Shown here in pieces: positions 31,515-43,677 of a stretch of DNA of 64,000 bases. The stretch is from contig CM067535.1 in the NCBI GenBank assembly GCA_034509925.1, positions 2,918,501 through 2,982,500 on the forward strand, given 5' to 3'. The notes below the pieces were generated by a model, which saw only the letters and a list, made by a program, of their open reading frames with translations, did no database searches and had not been told where the DNA came from. The position numbers and the translations under genes are program-made. Within the stretch, counting starts at the first letter, position 1. Each line of letters opens with the position of its first letter. Source of the stretch: Hirudinaria manillensis. Lineage: Eukaryota > Annelida > Clitellata > Hirudinida > Hirudinidae.

Positions 31515-31811
31515 TGTAATAACCCAGGGTCCTCAAACTAATTATAGAAGGTCAGGTTTATTGAAAGTTGTCAGATGGCTTGGAAGATGCACGATGCTTC
31601 AAATGTCGAAGTCTTGAATCTGCTGTTTCTATTACTCTCGCTCTACTTTCCGATATAAATCCATTTGTCAAAGGTACATAACCAAAGAGTCTGAATAGCA
31701 CCAATTTAATTCTCAAATTATATTGCCACTAAATTTAATTAATTATTAAAATAATTAATCGGCAATATAATTTTAAATATTATTCAATTTATTGGATCTA
31801 GGGATCCAACA
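31515..31811 (-). repeat. B2 LTR (5' in element sense)
   Basis: 297 bp; next to the primer-site complement ending at 31513. Confidence 0.92.
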
Positions 31812-31815
31812 ATAC

Positions 31816-34020
31816 TAAGGGGACTCAATTGGAAAGTATGCCTGGTATATTTGGATGACATAATTGTTGTCGGAAAAACATTTGGAGAACATTTAGACAA
31901 CCTCCGAGAAGTATTTAGTAGGATTAGAGAGGCAGGCATGAAACTGAGTCCAAAGAAATGCTCACTCTTTAAAAAAGAAGTCAAATACCTTGGCCATATC
32001 GTATCTTCTGAAGGTTTTAGTACAGATCCAGATAAAGTCGAGGTAGTAAAAAATTGGCCTGTACCCAAAAATATCAAGGAACTTCAAAGCTTCTTAGGAC
32101 TTTGTACCAATTACAGACGATTTATTGCCAACTTTTCAAACATCGCAAAAAGCCTTCATGAGCTTACTGTAAAAGGCAAACCATTTATCTGGAACGACAG
32201 CTGTGAGAAAGCATTTGATGATCTGAAAGAAGCTATGACAACGGCACCGATCCTGGCATATCCTATTCCCGGATTACCTTTTATCCTCGATACAGATGCC
32301 AGTAACTATGGAATCGGGGCAGTTCTTTCCCAGCAAGTTGAAAATGAAGAAAAAGTTCTAGCATTTTATAGCCGTTCACTGTCTAAAGCGGAAAGGAACT
32401 ATTGCGTGACCCGGAAGAGAATTATTAGCAGCAGTAGAATCCATGAAACATTTCCAGAAAATATCTTTTGGGCCAAGCCGTTTTTGCTAAGAACGGATCA
32501 CGCCTCCCTGAGGTGGCTGTTAAACTTTAAAAACCCAGAAGGTCAGATGGCGAGGTGGATTGAAAAATTACAGGGTTTTCAGTTCAATATTGAACACAGG
32601 AGAGGTCAAATACACAACAACGCTGATGCGCTATCACGACGTCCTTGTCCACTTAACTGCAGACACTGCAACAACGCAGAGAAAAAACAGGAAACCGAAG
32701 AATGTCGACAAATTCGTATCACGGCTCCCGAACCCTGGACGGAAGGCGGGTTACGAGATCTACAATTAAGAGACGAAGCACTTGCACCCATACTACAGTG
32801 GATGGAGGCCGGGGTGAAACCAGATTGGCAACAGATAGCGGAGCACGGAGAAGTTACTAAGTCCTATTGGGCACAGTGGGATTCCTTGAGAATTAGTAAT
32901 GGACTCCTACATAGGAAGTGGGAAACAGAGTATGGCACCGACTATCACCTTCAAATAGTACTTCCGAGATCTTGCGTCTCTGAGGTGTTACAAGAATTCC
33001 ATAACAGAACCTCAGGTGGACACCTAGGAGTGAATAAAACCATCAGGAAGGAGAGGGAGAGGTTTTACTGGTTGCACTACAAACAAGACGTTGAGGAGTG
33101 ATGTAGAAATTGCAATAATTGCGCAACCAGTAAAGGTCCTCAAAAGAAGACTAAAGGTCTAGTACAACCTTATAATGTGGGAGTACCTTTTAAAAGAATA
33201 GCTTTGGATATTGCCGGACCATTCCCTGCATCAAAGAAGGGAAATCGGTACATATTAGTTATCAGCGATTACTTCACCAAGTAGACTGAAGCGTTTGCAC
33301 TGCCAAATCAGGAGGCGGAAAATGTAGCTGATGCTCTCGTAAATAATTGGATTAGTCGATTCGGGGTGCCATTAGAGTTATTTTCGAACCAAGGAAGGAA
33401 TTTCGAGTCGAAAATATTTCAAGAGCTATGCGAAAACCTTGGAATCCATAAGACAAGAACCACTGCATTGCATCCGCAATCGGACGGTATGGTCGAGAGA
33501 TTTAACAGGACCATGGAACAGTATTTGTCAAAAATGGTAAGTGAACAGCAAGATGACTGGGACAGATACCTGCCACTTTTCCTTATGGCCTACCGAACAG
33601 CCCTGCATTAAACGACAGGAATCAGTCCATCAAAGATGACATTTGGGAGGGAGATTCGTCTTCCTGCCGATATGATGTTCGGAAGAGCAGAGGAACCTAA
33701 GTCGGCATGTGACTACATTTCAAGCCTAAGAAATACACTGGCTGAGACACATCAGGTTGCCCAAGCCAAAGCGAGATTCGATAGGCAAGCCAATGATGTG
33801 AGTTTTAAAGAAGATGAACTAGTCTGGCTATACAAACCCCAACGAAAAAAAGGAAAGTCGCCAAAGTTACAAAAAGATTGGGAAGGACCATAAAGAATCA
33901 TAAAGAAAATAAACGACGTGGTATACCGCATACATAAGTCAGCAAGGACGAGAAAGAAAGTGGTTCAAAGCAATCGATTAGCAAAATATCACGGAGAGAC
34001 AGAATAGCCTGTTCAGGACG
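31816..34020 (+). pseudogene. pol: A3 second half of RT, RNase H and integrase, with stops
   Basis: The frame 31851-33101 continues the RT (YLDDIIVVG), RNase H and the integrase finger. It is then broken by stops at 33100 (TGA), 33282 (TAG), 33609 (TAA), 33891 (TAA) and 34005 (TAG), all matching A1. The integrase core reads FSNQGRNFES, changing the second catalytic Asp to Asn. An extra base pair near 32415-32470 garbles part of RNase H (TRKRIISSSRI). Confidence 0.85.
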
Positions 34021-34042
34021 AACAGATTTAAGGAGGGGGCAA

Positions 34043-34261
34043 TGTTGGATCCCTGACATTAATTAATTAATTATTTAATTAATTAATTAAGTTTAGTTAA
34101 TATTCAGAATCTTTTATTTCGAAGTCGTATCTAGCGATTCGAGTCATTAAGTAGTTCCGATCGGGACAAGTAATCGACCAAATCGTCCAGCCGTATTTAC
34201 CATTAGTTAAATCCAATAAAGATATCCTTACGTTAATTAATTCATCAGACCCCGGGTAACA
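34043..34261 (+). repeat. A3 3' LTR
   Basis: 219 bp. The 3' end is slightly eroded (GGGTAACA instead of GGGTTACAACA). Confidence 0.9.
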
Positions 34262-34265
34262 ATAT

Positions 34266-35189
34266 CTTATACGTTAGTATATCTTCTCTATTAGAATGTC
34301 AATTATAGGTTTTCTTTGGGATAATGTAATTTATAATTGCTACAATTATTTTAGGAATATCATGAAAATAAGTTTTAAATATTTATGTTTGAACAAACCT
34401 GATTAAACATTTAAAATTACATGTTTTTGTATTTATTGAAAATAAAATATTTAAGTTTGCTAAATTTGACCCCAATGTGTTTTATATTACAGTATATATA
34501 TGTCTTTGGAAAATCTTATATAGCTCATTAATAATATTGCTTTCAAAATTTGATGCGTGCAAAAACTCCAGCTTTGAAATTCTAAAATAGCTTAAATATC
34601 ATAGATTTAGTCAGAAAGTTTTAATGACATGACCATCTTTCTAAATGAACAAGACTTATAACCCTCGCTATTATCAACAACTGACATTTATTAACATTCC
34701 AACAAAAAGGTCTCGAGAAATTTTCTTCTTCACACAATAACAGCCACCTCATTCCTCAATATTTCAACTATATTTCCTGATGGTGATGATAATTTCCAAG
34801 AATAGGTTATTAGTATGTTATATTTATTAAATCTCCTATACAAGTTCCTTTTTGATTTCAATACATCGTGCAATTCTAATTATTTATGTAGAACTTACTG
34901 ACTTCGATATTTCGAGGGTACATGATATGTAGAGTGCACATGAGTGGGCTTCAAAATATTGTCGTTTGAAAAGAATACGTTTGGAAGTTTTGAAGTATTT
35001 GACCAAGACCTTATCAATAATTCGATATATTGAGCTTTCAATTTAGATTAAACCAATCCATGATATCTTTTATCAATATCTAGCACTACTAATTAATGAT
35101 AATATTCAGGACAGATTTGATATATGATATAAACATAAACATCAAATCATGATGCATATTTATATCACAGTACAACGTAAGCATCCTAT
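34266..35189. other. Intergenic region between A3 and a solo LTR
   Basis: AT-rich noncoding sequence. From about 34890 to 35189 it aligns with 59886-60239 (shared GAGTGCACATGAGTGGGCTT). No gene seen. Confidence 0.55.
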
Positions 35190-35504
35190 TGTAATAACCC
35201 GGGGTCCTCAAACTAATTATAGAAGGTCAGGTTTATTGAAAGTGTTCAGATGGCTTGGAAGATGTACAATGCTCGAATGTCTAAGTCTTGAAATCTGCTG
35301 TTTCTCTAACTCTCGCTCTCATTTTCGACATAATTCTATTTGTCGAAGTTCATAAACAAAGATTCTGAATAGTGCCCTGAACATTAATTAATTATTTAAT
35401 TAATTATAAAATTATATTGCCAATAAATTAATTAGTTAGTAAATTAATTAATCAGCAATATAATCTCAATTATTCTTCAATTATCTGGATCCAGGGATCC
35501 AACA
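35190..35504 (-). repeat. Family B solo LTR
   Basis: 315 bp, TGTAATAACC...GATCCAACA on the plus strand (minus orientation), flanked by CTAT (35186-35189, 35505-35508). No internal region. Confidence 0.9.
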
Positions 35505-35508
35505 CTAT

Positions 35509-36138
35509 GTTATATTTTGACCCTCGTCTGATATTTTTTTTAAAAGCAAATCCAAAACATTACATTAACTTATTTAAATTACTCATCGGCTATTGATGTA
35601 ATGCTGGATAATTCAAATCAAACCTAAATTACATTGCACAAGTAATCTGAGTGAGTAGTACATCTGACAGCTGTAATGGGCATTGTGTTCATAAGGATAT
35701 CAAAATTTAATATTTGTAAAATATAAAAGAATATTCAAATTGTTCAAAGTGATGCATGTCGAACTCAGCATGATTGGCCTTTAAATTAAGTTTGTATATT
35801 TTATAAAATAGTATTACTTCACAATGTTAAATTTCCTACTTCCCTCCTTCCCCTTCCTAAATTTAAAATCCAGGTCATACTTTACAGAAAATGAATTCCT
35901 CTCTCATGTTTAAATTTTATAAAAATACAAGTAATGATTTTTATATTAAAGAATATTATGACACTTTTTTTGTAATTTTATAATAAAGAAAGATTCAATT
36001 GAAAATCGGAATATAAGATATTATTACAAAATATGTTGAAAGATGGAATAGTGGTTTCATGCAAGCACCTCCCACATCAATATTCAACTGTAAAGCTAAT
36101 AAAATCGCAAACTCTTGTTAGTAATTCCATATCAAACA
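35509..36138. other. Downstream flank of gene III
   Basis: AT-rich noncoding sequence alignable with 9530-10134 downstream of gene II. Nothing else seen. Confidence 0.6.
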
Positions 36139-37834
36139 TCAATTTACTTTAAAATTACCTTGATAAATGAAATTCAAATATGGATCCACTTTAGTAAAAA
36201 AGCTCAAAGCGCAACGTACACCTGATTTTTGCTGAGCAGTAGATGTCGTTATACCAATTAATGTCCATATTCTACGATCATTTTTACAGACGTAAGGACC
36301 ACCACTATCCCCCTGAAATCGAATAAGGAATGGATTCCAATCAACATTCTATGTAAAGTTTATATATTTTAAATAAAACCTGGCAAATATTTACTCCACC
36401 AATTGTCGGAGATGATCCAGCACAAAATGTCTCAGGGGATACATAGCCTAAATAAAATTCAGGGCGTTCGGATCCCAGGTAAGATAATTCCATTAAACAT
36501 TTCTTGTCAGTAAGTAAATTTAGTCTTCCTTCTTGCAAATATTGTGGTCTGGTACTATCTACAAATTGTTTATGAAATTCGATCATTTTCTTATTTACAT
36601 CGAATACTTTACATACAATTATAAAGACTGTTATCAAAAATTGAGTCACAAAAATTATCTAGTTAAACTTTTCTTTACGTACCTCTATCAATATGACCAA
36701 ATCCAGTCGTTATGCAATATCGATAAGATGTAAGCATTTCGATGTCTAATTTTCTTCTGGGCAAACATACTGGCCTCACATGTTTTGAATAGATTATCGG
36801 TGACTTAAGCCTGAGTAATGCTATGTCGTGATAAGATTCAACGTCATCCATATTATATTTTGGATGAATAATAACATGGGAAGCAGGAAGCGTTTTTCCA
36901 CTAGGATCATCTCGTATAATTGTGTCAAACATAACGTAAATTGAACTAAAGTAACCCCTGTTTGAAAAATTAACAATATTTGTGGCAATGAGTTGAAATA
37001 AATTGAATCACATATCAATGTTCATTTATGAAACAATTCCAATAGCATTTGCAGATTCCTTAAAGTATTTCAAATTACTTTGGGAATGATTACATTTTTT
37101 GTTACATTAGATTCCGTAATGGTTACATTGAATCTGGAAAAAACGCAAATTCGTACCCAAAGCAGTGAGCCGAAGTAAGTATCCAATTTTCTTTTATAAT
37201 ACTTCCTCCACAAGCATACTGGCTGTCGACGAATACTTGTGCCTGCCATGGCCAGGCACCGTATTTTGATTTGTATCCGTTGATAATATAAGGTCTAGCA
37301 TCGGCGTCAGGTAACCCACGTGTACCGCAAATGTTTTCAGTATCTGTGAGTCATATGAAACTATAAAGATCTAAAAAGATCTAAATTGCACAAATATGAA
37401 TTGAATAAAGTCAGTTCAGTATTACAAAATTTGAACAAAGGATTTGAAAACTATTTAACAATCTATATACCGTTTAGATTACTGAGCTCACAATGAAGTT
37501 TTATCACTTGACCAGATTCACACCGCGTACTTAAAAAGTTTAAATATTAAATTAATGAAAAAATTTCAAAGTTTTTGAAAATCTCAAAATAAATATTCAA
37601 ACGAAACATAGTTTTGAAGTGTCTCATAAATGGTACATCTTCTTGGTCAATTTTCCTTTTAATAAGAAATTTTTTCATTTTATTTGATATTGCTTCAAAG
37701 GAAGTTTCTGAATAATGTCTGTTAATGCAAATAAATAATATTAGTATATGAGGCAGTTCTTTATTCTCAATATTAAAATGTTATTAACAATTGTCTTTAA
37801 TGGTGCAAAATATGGCTATAAAGTCTTAACGCTT

Positions 37835-37945
37835 CAGGAAATACCTACCGGACTAGACACAACATCACACAAAGCGCCTCCGACGCTATGCATATGGCGC
37901 TATACAAATCAACTATTATTATTATTATTAATACTAAAAATTAAT
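37835..37945 (+). mobile_element. L2-type LINE 3' tail in intron 8 of gene III
   Basis: The stretch from CAGGAAATACCTACCGG to GGCGCTATACAAATCAACTA plus (TTA)n matches the last about 105 bp of the LINE at 62805-63506. It is a strongly 5'-truncated insertion. Confidence 0.8.
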
Positions 37946-38190
37946 CTGTAATAAAGAAAGAAATAATATATGATCCCAGATTTTGTAACAGCAAAAGGAA
38001 AAATAATTTTAACACAAAATTACTTAATATCGTTTGAAATCACTCGAATATCATATACAATTAAGTGATAGTTGCATTAAAATTGATTGAATTGTATTTG
38101 TTAAACCAAAATATAGATTATCGGCACCTGCCAAGTCTAGCACAAACATCAAAACTTTGCTTTACTTTCCAACTTTGAGAGCAAATATAA

Positions 38191-38411
38191 TGTTGTAACC
38201 CGGGGTCTGATGAATTAATTAACGTAAGGATATCTTTATTGGATTTAACTAATGGCAAATACGTCTGGACGATTTGGTCGATTGCTTGTCCCGATGGAAC
38301 CGCTTAATGACTTGAATCGCTAGATACGACTTCGAAATAAAAGATACTGAATATTAACTAAACTTAATTAATTAATTATTCAATTAATTAATTAATGTCA
38401 GGGATCCAACA
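38191..38411 (-). repeat. A4 LTR (3' in element sense)
   Basis: 221 bp; identical by eye to 43457-43677. Confidence 0.93.
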
Positions 38412-38422
38412 TTGCCCCCTCC

Positions 38423-40165
38423 TTAAATCTGTTCGTCCCGAACAGGCTGTTCTGTTTCTCCGTGATATTTTGCTAATCGATTGCTGTGGACCACTTTCAT
38501 TCTAGTCCTTGCTGACTTCTGTATGCGGTATACCACGTCGTTTATTTTCTTTATGATTCGGTATGGTCCTTCCCAATCTTTTTGTAACTTTGGCGACTTC
38601 CCTTTTTTTCGTTGGGGGTTGTATAGCCAGACTAGTTCATTTTCTTTAAAGCTTATATCATTGGCTTGCCTATCGTATCTCGCTTTGGCTTGATCGCTAT
38701 TAACACTAATATTTTTCCGGGCAACCTGGTGTGTATCGGCCAGTGTATTTCTTAGGCTTGAAACGTAGTCACATGCCGACTTAGGTTCCTCTGCTCTTCC
38801 GAACATCATATCGGCAGGAAGACGAATCTCCCTCCCGAATGTCATTTTCGATGGACTGATTCCTGTCGTTTTATGCACGGCTGTCCGGTAGGCCATAAGG
38901 AAAAGTGGCAGGTATCTGTCCCAGTCATCTTGCTGTTCACTTACCATTTTTGACAAATACTGTTCCATGGTCCTGTTAAATCTCTCGACCATACCGTCCG
39001 ATTGCGGATGTAATGCAGTGGTTCTTGTCTTATGGATTCCAAGGTTTTCGCATAGCTCTTGAAATATTTTTGACTCGAAATTCCTTCCTTGGTCCGAATG
39101 TAACTCTAATGGTACCCCGAATCGACTAATCCAATTATTTACGAGAGCATCAGCTACATTTTCCGCCTCCTGATTTGGCAGTGCAAACGCTTCGGTCCAT
39201 TTGGTGAAGTAATCGCTGATCACTAATATGTACCGATTTCCCTTCTTTGATGCAGGGAATGGTCCGGCAATATCCAAAGCTATTCTTTCAAAAGGTACTC
39301 CCACATTATAAGGTTGCATTAGACCTTTAGTCTTCCTTTGAGGACCTTTACTGGTTGCGCAATTATTGCAATTCCTACACCACTTCTCAACGTCTTGTTT
39401 GTAGTGCAACCAGTAAAACCTCTCCCTCACCTTCCTGATGGTTTTATTCACTCCTAGGTGTCCGCCTGAGGTTCCGTTATGGAATTCTTGTAACACCTCA
39501 GAGACGCAAGATCTCGGGAGTACTATTTGAAGGTGATAGTTGGTGCCATCCTCTGTTTCCCACTTCCTATGTAGGAGTCCATTACTAATTCTCAAGGAAT
39601 CCCACTGTGCCCAATAGGACTTAGTAACTTCTCCGTGCTCCGCTATCTGTTGCCAATCTGGTTTCACCCCGGCCTCCATCCACTGTAGTATGGGTGCAAG
39701 TGCTTCGTCTCTTAATTGAAGATCTCGTAACCCGCTTTCTGTCCAGGGTTCGGGAGCCGTGATACGAATTTGTCGACATTCTTCGGTCTCCTGTTTTTTC
39801 TCTGCGTTGTTGCAGTGTCTGCAGTTAAGTTGACAAGGACGTCGTGATAGCGCATCAGCGTTGTTGTGTATTTGACCTCTCCTGTGTTCAATATTAAACT
39901 GAAAACCTTGTAGTCTTTCAATCCACCTCGCCATCTGACCTTCTGGGTTTTTAAAGTTTAACAGCCACCTCAGAGAGGCGTGATCCGTTCTTAGCAAAAA
40001 CGGCTGGCCCAAAAGATATTTCTGGAAGTGTTTCATGGATTCTACTGCTGCTAATAATTCTCTCCTAGTCACGCAATAGTTTCTTTCCGCTTTAGACAGT
40101 GAACGGCTATAAAATGCTAGAACTTTTTCTTCATTTTCAACCTGCGAACTGCCCCGATTCCACAA
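38423..40165 (-). CDS. pol: A4 RNase H and integrase, open frame
   Basis: 580 residues: RNase H (FLLRTDHASLRWLLN; NNADALSRRP), integrase HHCC finger, DDE core (ALDIAGPFP; HSDQGRNFES; DGMVERFNRTME) and GPY/F module, stop at 38423. The catalytic residues look intact. It is disconnected from RT by the upstream frameshift. Confidence 0.85.
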   Translation of the reverse strand: MWNRGSSQVENEEKVLAFYSRSLSKAERNYCVTRRELLAAVESMKHFQKYLLGQPFLLRTDHASLRWLLNFKNPEGQMARWIERLQGFQFNIEHRRGQIHNNADALSRRPCQLNCRHCNNAEKKQETEECRQIRITAPEPWTESGLRDLQLRDEALAPILQWMEAGVKPDWQQIAEHGEVTKSYWAQWDSLRISNGLLHRKWETEDGTNYHLQIVLPRSCVSEVLQEFHNGTSGGHLGVNKTIRKVRERFYWLHYKQDVEKWCRNCNNCATSKGPQRKTKGLMQPYNVGVPFERIALDIAGPFPASKKGNRYILVISDYFTKWTEAFALPNQEAENVADALVNNWISRFGVPLELHSDQGRNFESKIFQELCENLGIHKTRTTALHPQSDGMVERFNRTMEQYLSKMVSEQQDDWDRYLPLFLMAYRTAVHKTTGISPSKMTFGREIRLPADMMFGRAEEPKSACDYVSSLRNTLADTHQVARKNISVNSDQAKARYDRQANDISFKENELVWLYNPQRKKGKSPKLQKDWEGPYRIIKKINDVVYRIQKSARTRMKVVHSNRLAKYHGETEQPVRDEQI

Positions 40166-41327
40166 TTACTGGCATCTGTATCGAGGATAAAAGGTAATCC
40201 GGGAATAGGATATGCCAGGATCGGTGCCGTTATCATAGCTTCTTTCAGATTATCAAATGCTTTCTCACAGCTGTCGTTCCAGATAAATGGCTTGCCTTTT
40301 ATAGTAAGCTCATGAAGGCTTTTTGCGATGTTTGAAAAGTTGGCAATAAATCGTCTGTAATAGGTACAAAGTCCTAAAAAGCTTTGAAGTTCTTGGATAT
40401 TTTTGGGTACAGGCCAATTTTTTACTACCTCGACTTTATCTGGATCTGTACTGACACCTTCAGAAGACACGATATGGCCAAGGTATTTGACTTCTTTTTT
40501 AAAGAGTGAGCATTTCTTTGGACTCAGTTTCATGCCTGCCTCTCTAATCCTACTAAATACTTCTCGGAGGTTGTCTAGATGTTCTCCAAATGTTTTTCCG
40601 ACAACAATTATGTCATCCAAATATACTAGGCATATTTTCCAATTGAGTCCCCTTAGTATGTGTTCCATTAATCTTTCAAACGTCGCGGGGGCATTGCATA
40701 GCCCGAACGGCATGACAGTGAATTGCCATAATCCTTCACCTGTCGAGAAGGCCGTTTTTTCTTTATCGTCAGGATGTAACTCCACTTGCCAGTAACCACT
40801 TTTGAGATCTAATGTGGAAAAAATTTTTGATCCCGAGAGAGTGTCTAAAGTATCATCGATTCTAGGTAAGGGGTAGCTGTCCTTAAGTGTCATTTCGTTC
40901 AGCTTTCTATAGTCGACACAAAAACGAAGTGATCCGTCTTTCTTACTGGTGAGCTCCAGGGGCTATTTGACGGTTCAATAACCCCTTGGTCTTGCATTTC
41001 TTTTATCATTTCCTTGGCGTTTGCTCTTGTAGCTAACGGAAGTGGACGGGGGTTTTGTCGAATGGATTTGATGTTGCACGAGGTTAGTTCTTGTTCAGCC
41101 ATTATATCCTGAAATTCGCTAAGCAGCTTTTCCGCTTGTCGATAATCTTCTTTTTGTAGGGTTTTGTTTAAATCTTTCAGGAGATTGTCCATCAATGGTT
41201 TAGACATGGTATCCCTTTTTATATGCTTATTTCCACTTCCATCTAATGTTAATATGCGTTCTAGGTTCCTGCAAAGTGCGATAGGTGTTCCTGCTTTGAT
41301 CTGTTGTTCTTGGTCAGATAGATTCAT
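40117..41327 (-). pseudogene. pol: A4 linker and reverse transcriptase, frames split
   Basis: Frames 40899-41327 and 40117-40893 together cover the protease-RT linker and RT (FSTLDLKSGYWQ, FGLCNAPATFERLM, VYLDDIIVVG). Short deletions near 41085, 40947 and 40145 relative to A2b shift the frame. Active-site motifs that remain are unchanged. Confidence 0.82.
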
Positions 41328-41446
41328 TACCCTCAGTGGAACTCTGCCGGTGTTTAGCTTGACTAGTGATCGTCCTATTAGTAGTCCTTGGCCAATGCCC
41401 GATTGATCTTCGATTGCTCCTATACCAAATTTTGTGTGGTCGCCTT

Positions 41447-43456
41447 CTAGCCCGCCCCCGACTGTGCTGGGATGGTCTCGTCCTGCAATACCTTTACAAA
41501 TGTGTCTTTAATTTCTGTACCCCCGTAGTTTAAAGGAATCTCCATTGCTCCTTGTTGAAGGGTGCCGCCCTTCATGTCAATGGAAATTCCATAGCGTCGC
41601 ATGAAATCCAATCCCAGTATACATTCGTCTGTTATATTGGCTATCATAAATTCCTGTTCGAATGACTTGCCTCCTAAATCCACTGTGATAGTTGTGGTTC
41701 CTTGAACTGGCACTAATTCTCCGGTGGCTGTTTTTAGCTTGTAGTTGTTGGTCGTTACTTTACTGTTTCTTGCCAACTTTGGTTGGACAATAGATGTAGA
41801 TGCCCCTGTGTCTATTACAAGATTATATTCTTTCCCTCCAATTTTCCCTTTAACCTCTAGTGATGATCCTTTTCCTAATGCTGTAACGTGAAAGATGAGT
41901 GGGGCATTTCGAGTTTGCTGAAACGATCTTTGCCCCTTAAAATTAGTAGCTTCAGGTTTTTCTGATTTAGAGGTCTCTCTCCAGTACTGCTGGTTTTTGG
42001 AGAAGGTCGTTCTACATTCTCGGGCTAAATGGCCAGGCTTGCTACACCTGAAGCACCTTGGTCTTCTATCTACCATCTGGAATCTTAAGTTTCTTTGGGG
42101 CTTGCTGAGGTCATTGACTTGTCGGACTATTTTTTTAATCATTTCTCTGTCTTTGTCATTATCTTTATCTTTATCCTTGTCTTTGTCTTCCTGAGCTTCA
42201 ATTTTCTTTACATTCAAGCTTTTTTGGATTGAGGCTCTTGCCGCTTCAATTGAGATTGCAAACGCCAATGCTTCATGGCTGGCCTTTTTTCCATGAATTT
42301 TTAGTGCCATTTTGGTTTCCGCATCCCTTATCCCATCAACGAAGGCGTCAGTTACAATGTTTTCAATGAAATCCGTTGACTGTCCTGGGTGGGCTAAGTA
42401 TGCGAGTCTTCTGACGTCAGCTTCTAATTCTTGGAGTGATTCGCCCTGTTTTTGCGTACGGTTTTTTAATTCGTTTTTATGTACTTCCAGCATGTGGCCA
42501 TTCCCAAATCTTCTTTCCATTGCTTCTACTATTTCTGAATAGGCTTTACAGTGCAGCATTGTTTGCAAAAGCTCGGCTGCCCTTCCTCGCAGTACCATTA
42601 TCAGCTCTGTTGCTTTTTCCTCTTCGGTCCACTTGTTACGTGCAGCGGCAATTTCAAACTGATGTCTGAACACTGCCCATGGACCTTGTCCGTCGAATAG
42701 TGGTGGTCTCGTCGTTTTCTCTCTTCTATATGTCTCTATTTTTGATTCATTGTATTTCTTAAACTTCTCTATTTCCCTCTTCTGCTCCTCTTTTAGTGCA
42801 TCTAATTCTGCTTTAACCTTTCTAAGGTCGGCCATTTCCTTGGATGATCTGAGGTTGGCTAAGTCAGCTTTTACCTCTTCCCGCAGAACATCTACGGATG
42901 TCTGGCATTTGGCTACGTCTGTCTTTACCTGCTCCCGTAGAACATCCATGGCTACCTGGAAGTTGGCTATATCGGATTTCATATCCGACCGCAAAGTATC
43001 GATGTCACATTTCATATCTGACCGCAAAGCATCCATGCCGTAAGTCATATCTGACCGTAAAACATTATTGTCTGACCGCAAAGCATCCAAGCCGCAAGTC
43101 ACATCTGACCGTAAAACATTATTGTCTGACCGCAAAGCATCCAAGCCGCAAATCAGGGCATTATTGTCGGCTTTCATAGCAGTCTGAATGGTTTCCCATT
43201 GTTTTTCTTTTTGAACCCCAAATTCATACTCTGCCTGATCGTGATTATTTTCCAAAAGCCATTCCTCGAGCCGTCCTTGTAGTTCGGCTTTTAGGCCAGT
43301 TGCATCCAGGCCTCGATTCCTTAGTTCTCGTCTCAAATCGGGAACGCGCAAATCTTCCAGTATCTTAGGTCCCATTTCTGTCGTTAAAAACTCGCTGTTT
43401 TTACCTCTAGTGAATCGATATCCCTTTACGACGCTAAATCCCACTCCTGACACCAA
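41447..43456 (-). pseudogene. gag: A4 gag-protease single frame
   Basis: The frame runs through the primer-site region; the gag ATG corresponds to MGPKILEDLRVPDLRREL. Order: SAP head, six LRSD 11-mers plus two FQ repeats (coiled coil), capsid-like region, CFRCSKPGHLAREC knuckle, protease (LVIDTGASTSIV; ECILGLDFMRRYG). It is the best gag-pro copy in the window and shows that gag and protease share one frame. It ends at a deletion around 41455. Confidence 0.85.
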
Positions 43457-43677
43457 TGTTGTAACCCGGGGTCTGATGAATTAATTAACGTAAGGATATC
43501 TTTATTGGATTTAACTAATGGCAAATACGTCTGGACGATTTGGTCGATTGCTTGTCCCGATGGAACCGCTTAATGACTTGAATCGCTAGATACGACTTCG
43601 AAATAAAAGATACTGAATATTAACTAAACTTAATTAATTAATTATTCAATTAATTAATTAATGTCAGGGATCCAACA
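43457..43677 (-). repeat. A4 LTR (5' in element sense)
   Basis: 221 bp; the primer-site complement CCCACTCCTGACACCA lies just to its left. Confidence 0.93.

Larger units (their letters stand above)
29963..31811 (-). mobile_element. Family B element B2 nested in A3
   Basis: LTRs at 29963-30260 and 31515-31811 differ at very few positions by eye. The ATAC duplication (29959-29962, 31812-31815) matches the single ATAC at this point of the RT gene in A2b. Purine tract and hairpin (30278-30294) lie beside the left LTR, the tRNA-Leu-type site beside the right LTR. It is the most complete family B copy in the window. Confidence 0.93.
26969..34261 (+). mobile_element. Family A Ty3-type element A3, with a family B element nested in RT
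   Basis: LTRs at 26969-27190 (222 bp) and 34043-34261 (219 bp), ATAT duplication (26965-26968, 34262-34265), tRNA-Leu-type primer site from 27192. Polyprotein frames are broken by the frameshift and stops shared with A1 and by B2 at 29963-31811. It lies between genes II and III. Confidence 0.92.
38191..43677 (-). mobile_element. Family A Ty3-type element A4 inside exon 8 of gene III
   Basis: LTRs at 38191-38411 and 43457-43677 (221 bp each) look identical by eye. The ATAA duplication (38187-38190, 43678-43681) marks insertion into coding sequence. On the minus strand: LTR, tRNA-Leu-type primer site, gag-pro, RT-RH, IN, hairpin (38429-38445), purine tract, LTR. Several small deletions in pol break the frame although the LTRs are identical, so the copy was probably already defective when it moved. 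Confidence 0.93.

Noticed and set aside
37748-37951. Small plus-strand ORF in intron 8 of gene III
   Set aside because: It runs through the 3' tail of an L2-type LINE; not a gene.
2946-43677. An envelope gene making family A an endogenous retrovirus
   Set aside because: The integrase stop is followed within about 10-20 bp by the polypurine tract and LTR in every copy, leaving no room for env.
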